A DNA stretch of 64,000 nt from an uncultured Prevotella sp. (GTDB lineage Bacteria > Bacteroidota > Bacteroidia > Bacteroidales > Bacteroidaceae): NCBI GenBank assembly GCA_944319915.1, contig CALUEY010000006.1:1-64000 (forward strand), given 5' to 3'. Numbering within the stretch: position 1 is the stretch's first letter; each line of letters begins with the position of its first letter. Below, in pieces: positions 62,436-64,000 of this stretch. The notes beneath the pieces are model-generated. The model made no database searches and was not told where the DNA came from. It worked only from the letters and a program-made list of their open reading frames with translations. A program made the translations under genes and the position numbers.

Positions 62436-64000
62436 ATGAAGAAAGTCTATATATTGGTAGCATCCTGCCTCATGATGGCAGCCACGGCAACGGCTCAGAA
62501 AGGCGAGGTGCGCTCAATGATAAAGAGCACCGACGGGCAACCCGTCAGCGGTGCAATCATCTCCATCGTGGGCGACAGCGTAACGGCACTCTCCGACGAG
62601 CGTGGCCAGTTTGCCCTCAACACGGCAGTGAAGAACGCCCTGGTTACGATAAAGGCCGAAGGCTTCTACACCAAGGAGATGCCGCTGAGCTTCCTCCGCA
62701 AGAAACAAGTCACCGTCACCCTCATACCCACTGGCGAAAGGCTCTACTCCGAGACTGCCAACACCTACTACGGAAGCATGGACTACAACAGCAAGCCCTC
62801 GTCGGTGTCGTCGGTTGAGAGCAAGGACTTCACCGAGAAGCTCGACCTCGCCACCGCCATGCGCGACGGCGTGGCCGGCCTCCAGGTGATTGAGAAGAGC
62901 GGCATGCCCGGCGAAGGCGCATACATGAACATCAGAGGCATCCACTCGTTCGTGGCCGAGAACAACCCCCTCATTGTCATCAACGGCGTGCCATACCTCG
63001 GCAGCCAGGAAGTGTCGGGAGTAATCAATGGCTACTCGCGCGACCTCCTCTTCGGCTACGACCCCAAGGACATACGCAGCGTCACGGTGCTAAAGGGCGC
63101 CGACGCCGCCATGTACGGCTCATTAGGCAGCAACGGCGTGATACTCGTGGAGACACAGCAGGCCACCTCGGACAACCTTGAGACGCGCATGACCTTCTCA
63201 GGCTCATACGGGTTCAACCTCCGCCAGTCGAGCCTGCCCGTACTCAACTCCACGCAATACAAGAACTACATGAAGGATATCGGCCTTACACGCTACCCCA
63301 CCATGGAAGCCCTCACCGCCGACTATCCCTTCCTGCAGAACGGCAGCTACCCACAGGCATACCTCTTCAACGAGGACACCAAGTGGATGAAGGACATCCA
63401 GCACACGGGCTTCACCACCGAGAACCTCTTCCGCGTTGAGGGTGGCGACGAGATAGCCAAGTACAACATCTCGTTCGGCTACACCGGCAACCAGGGAACG
63501 CTGCGCGGCACCGGCACCGACCGCTTCCACACGCTCATCAGCGCCGACGTGCTCGCCAGCCGCCAGATAGACATATTCACCAACGTGGGCCTGGCCTACA
63601 TCACCAGCGACCTGCAGAACATGGGCATGGCCATGGAGACCAACCCAATGCTCGCCGCTTACCACTCCATGCCGCTCATAAGCGCCAACGAGAAGCAGAC
63701 CAACGGAATGACGCTGGGCAACCTCGCTTCCTATGACTTCTGGAACACCTCGTCGAACCCAATGTATGCATACGATAACGTGAGCAACCCTGAGGCTATC
63801 GTCTCAACGCTCGCAGCAAAGGACAAGATCTACGACGTGAACACCCAGATAGGACTGAACTTCCGCTGGAACGATTACCTCACGCTCACGGCCATGGCCA
63901 ACCTCTACTACAACTACACCGAGGAGACTCTGTTCATACCCGGCATGACCGACAACGCCATCATGCCCCAGATCTACGGCACGGGCCGCAACAAGGTGGC
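62436..64000 (+). CDS. Second SusC-like TonB-dependent receptor, cut by the window end
   Basis: The frame opens at ATG 62436 (MKKVYILVASCLMMAATATA) and stays open to the last base, more than 520 residues. It has a carboxypeptidase-like domain (DGQPVSGAIISIVGDSVTAL), then a plug: MRDGVAGLQVIEKSGMPGEG, MNIRGIHSF, LIVINGVPYLGSQE and VTVLKGADAAMYGSLGSNGV, and the start of the barrel. It is shorter at the N-terminus than the first SusC and lies 11 nt after the third FAS1 gene. A SusD partner would be expected beyond the window. Confidence 0.9.
   Translation, partial: MKKVYILVASCLMMAATATAQKGEVRSMIKSTDGQPVSGAIISIVGDSVTALSDERGQFALNTAVKNALVTIKAEGFYTKEMPLSFLRKKQVTVTLIPTGERLYSETANTYYGSMDYNSKPSSVSSVESKDFTEKLDLATAMRDGVAGLQVIEKSGMPGEGAYMNIRGIHSFVAENNPLIVINGVPYLGSQEVSGVINGYSRDLLFGYDPKDIRSVTVLKGADAAMYGSLGSNGVILVETQQATSDNLETRMTFSGSYGFNLRQSSLPVLNSTQYKNYMKDIGLTRYPTMEALTADYPFLQNGSYPQAYLFNEDTKWMKDIQHTGFTTENLFRVEGGDEIAKYNISFGYTGNQGTLRGTGTDRFHTLISADVLASRQIDIFTNVGLAYITSDLQNMGMAMETNPMLAAYHSMPLISANEKQTNGMTLGNLASYDFWNTSSNPMYAYDNVSNPEAIVSTLAAKDKIYDVNTQIGLNFRWNDYLTLTAMANLYYNYTEETLFIPGMTDNAIMPQIYGTGRNKV

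Overview
The window is chromosomal DNA of a fairly GC-rich member of the Bacteroidota, most like Prevotellaceae. The signs are Bacteroidota-type promoters (TTTG, 19-20 bp, TAnnTTTG) seen repeatedly, SusC/SusD pairs, many surface lipoproteins, the families DUF5723, DUF4924, DUF1848 and DUF6359, a glycine-lipid gene pair, and the trp order B-E-G-D-C-F-A. The genus assignment is inference. No tRNA, phage, IS transposase or CRISPR was found.

Layout. 1-90: promoter and leader of a probable rRNA operon leaving the window to the left. 0.4-4.8 kb (minus): a small exported protein whose signal peptide carries an in-frame stop, then a DUF5723 outer-membrane protein and a lipoprotein in one operon. 5.3-10.3 kb (plus): glycine/ornithine-lipid acyltransferases, a divergent pectinesterase-like beta-helix protein and a GNAT enzyme. 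10.4-13.4 kb (minus): RNase Y, ZapA, a coiled-coil partner and a conserved hypothetical. 13.5-18.3 kb (plus): rfbA, a Wzc-type tyrosine autokinase, a HAD protein and an ECF sigma factor. 18.4-28 kb (minus): DUF1848, rpe, a 42-residue ORF, fmt, a ClC channel, a TsaC-type synthase, prfC, rfbD, DUF4924 and a LysE exporter. 28.1-30.1 kb: glucokinase, a candidate small RNA and a small lipoprotein unit. 30.2-37.4 kb: the complete trp operon with leader peptide and attenuator. 37.5-50.5 kb: a pectin locus with a 1579-residue GH28-GH105-third-domain enzyme, two PL1 pectate lyases and a CE8 pectin methylesterase. 50.6-64 kb: a SusC/SusD locus in which the usual glycosidases are replaced by fasciclin (FAS1) lipoproteins, ending in a second SusC-like receptor cut by the window edge.

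How the parts work together. The four large pectin enzymes cover demethylation (CE8), endo-cleavage (PL1, GH28) and unsaturated oligosaccharide hydrolysis (GH105), enough for a surface or periplasmic pectin pathway, although no SusC/D lies directly within it. The FAS1 locus looks like one long transcription unit for surface capture and uptake of an unknown ligand. The trp operon is controlled by an attenuator whose alternative stems can be read from the sequence.

Most unusual non-coding content. (i) Four intergenic elements (near 5.0, 24.1, 33.8 and 44.2 kb) are built of 22-bp degenerate tandem units and share end sequences; one lies inside the trp operon. (ii) A 280-bp imperfect inverted repeat at 50.6-50.9 kb is built entirely from 12-bp modules. 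(iii) A promoter-to-terminator unit with no ORF at 29.2 kb is a good small-RNA candidate. (iv) An intrinsic terminator in the leader of the three-domain pectinase overlaps a 39-codon ORF. (v) A G8 tract and a palindrome surround the promoter of the FAS1/SusCD locus.
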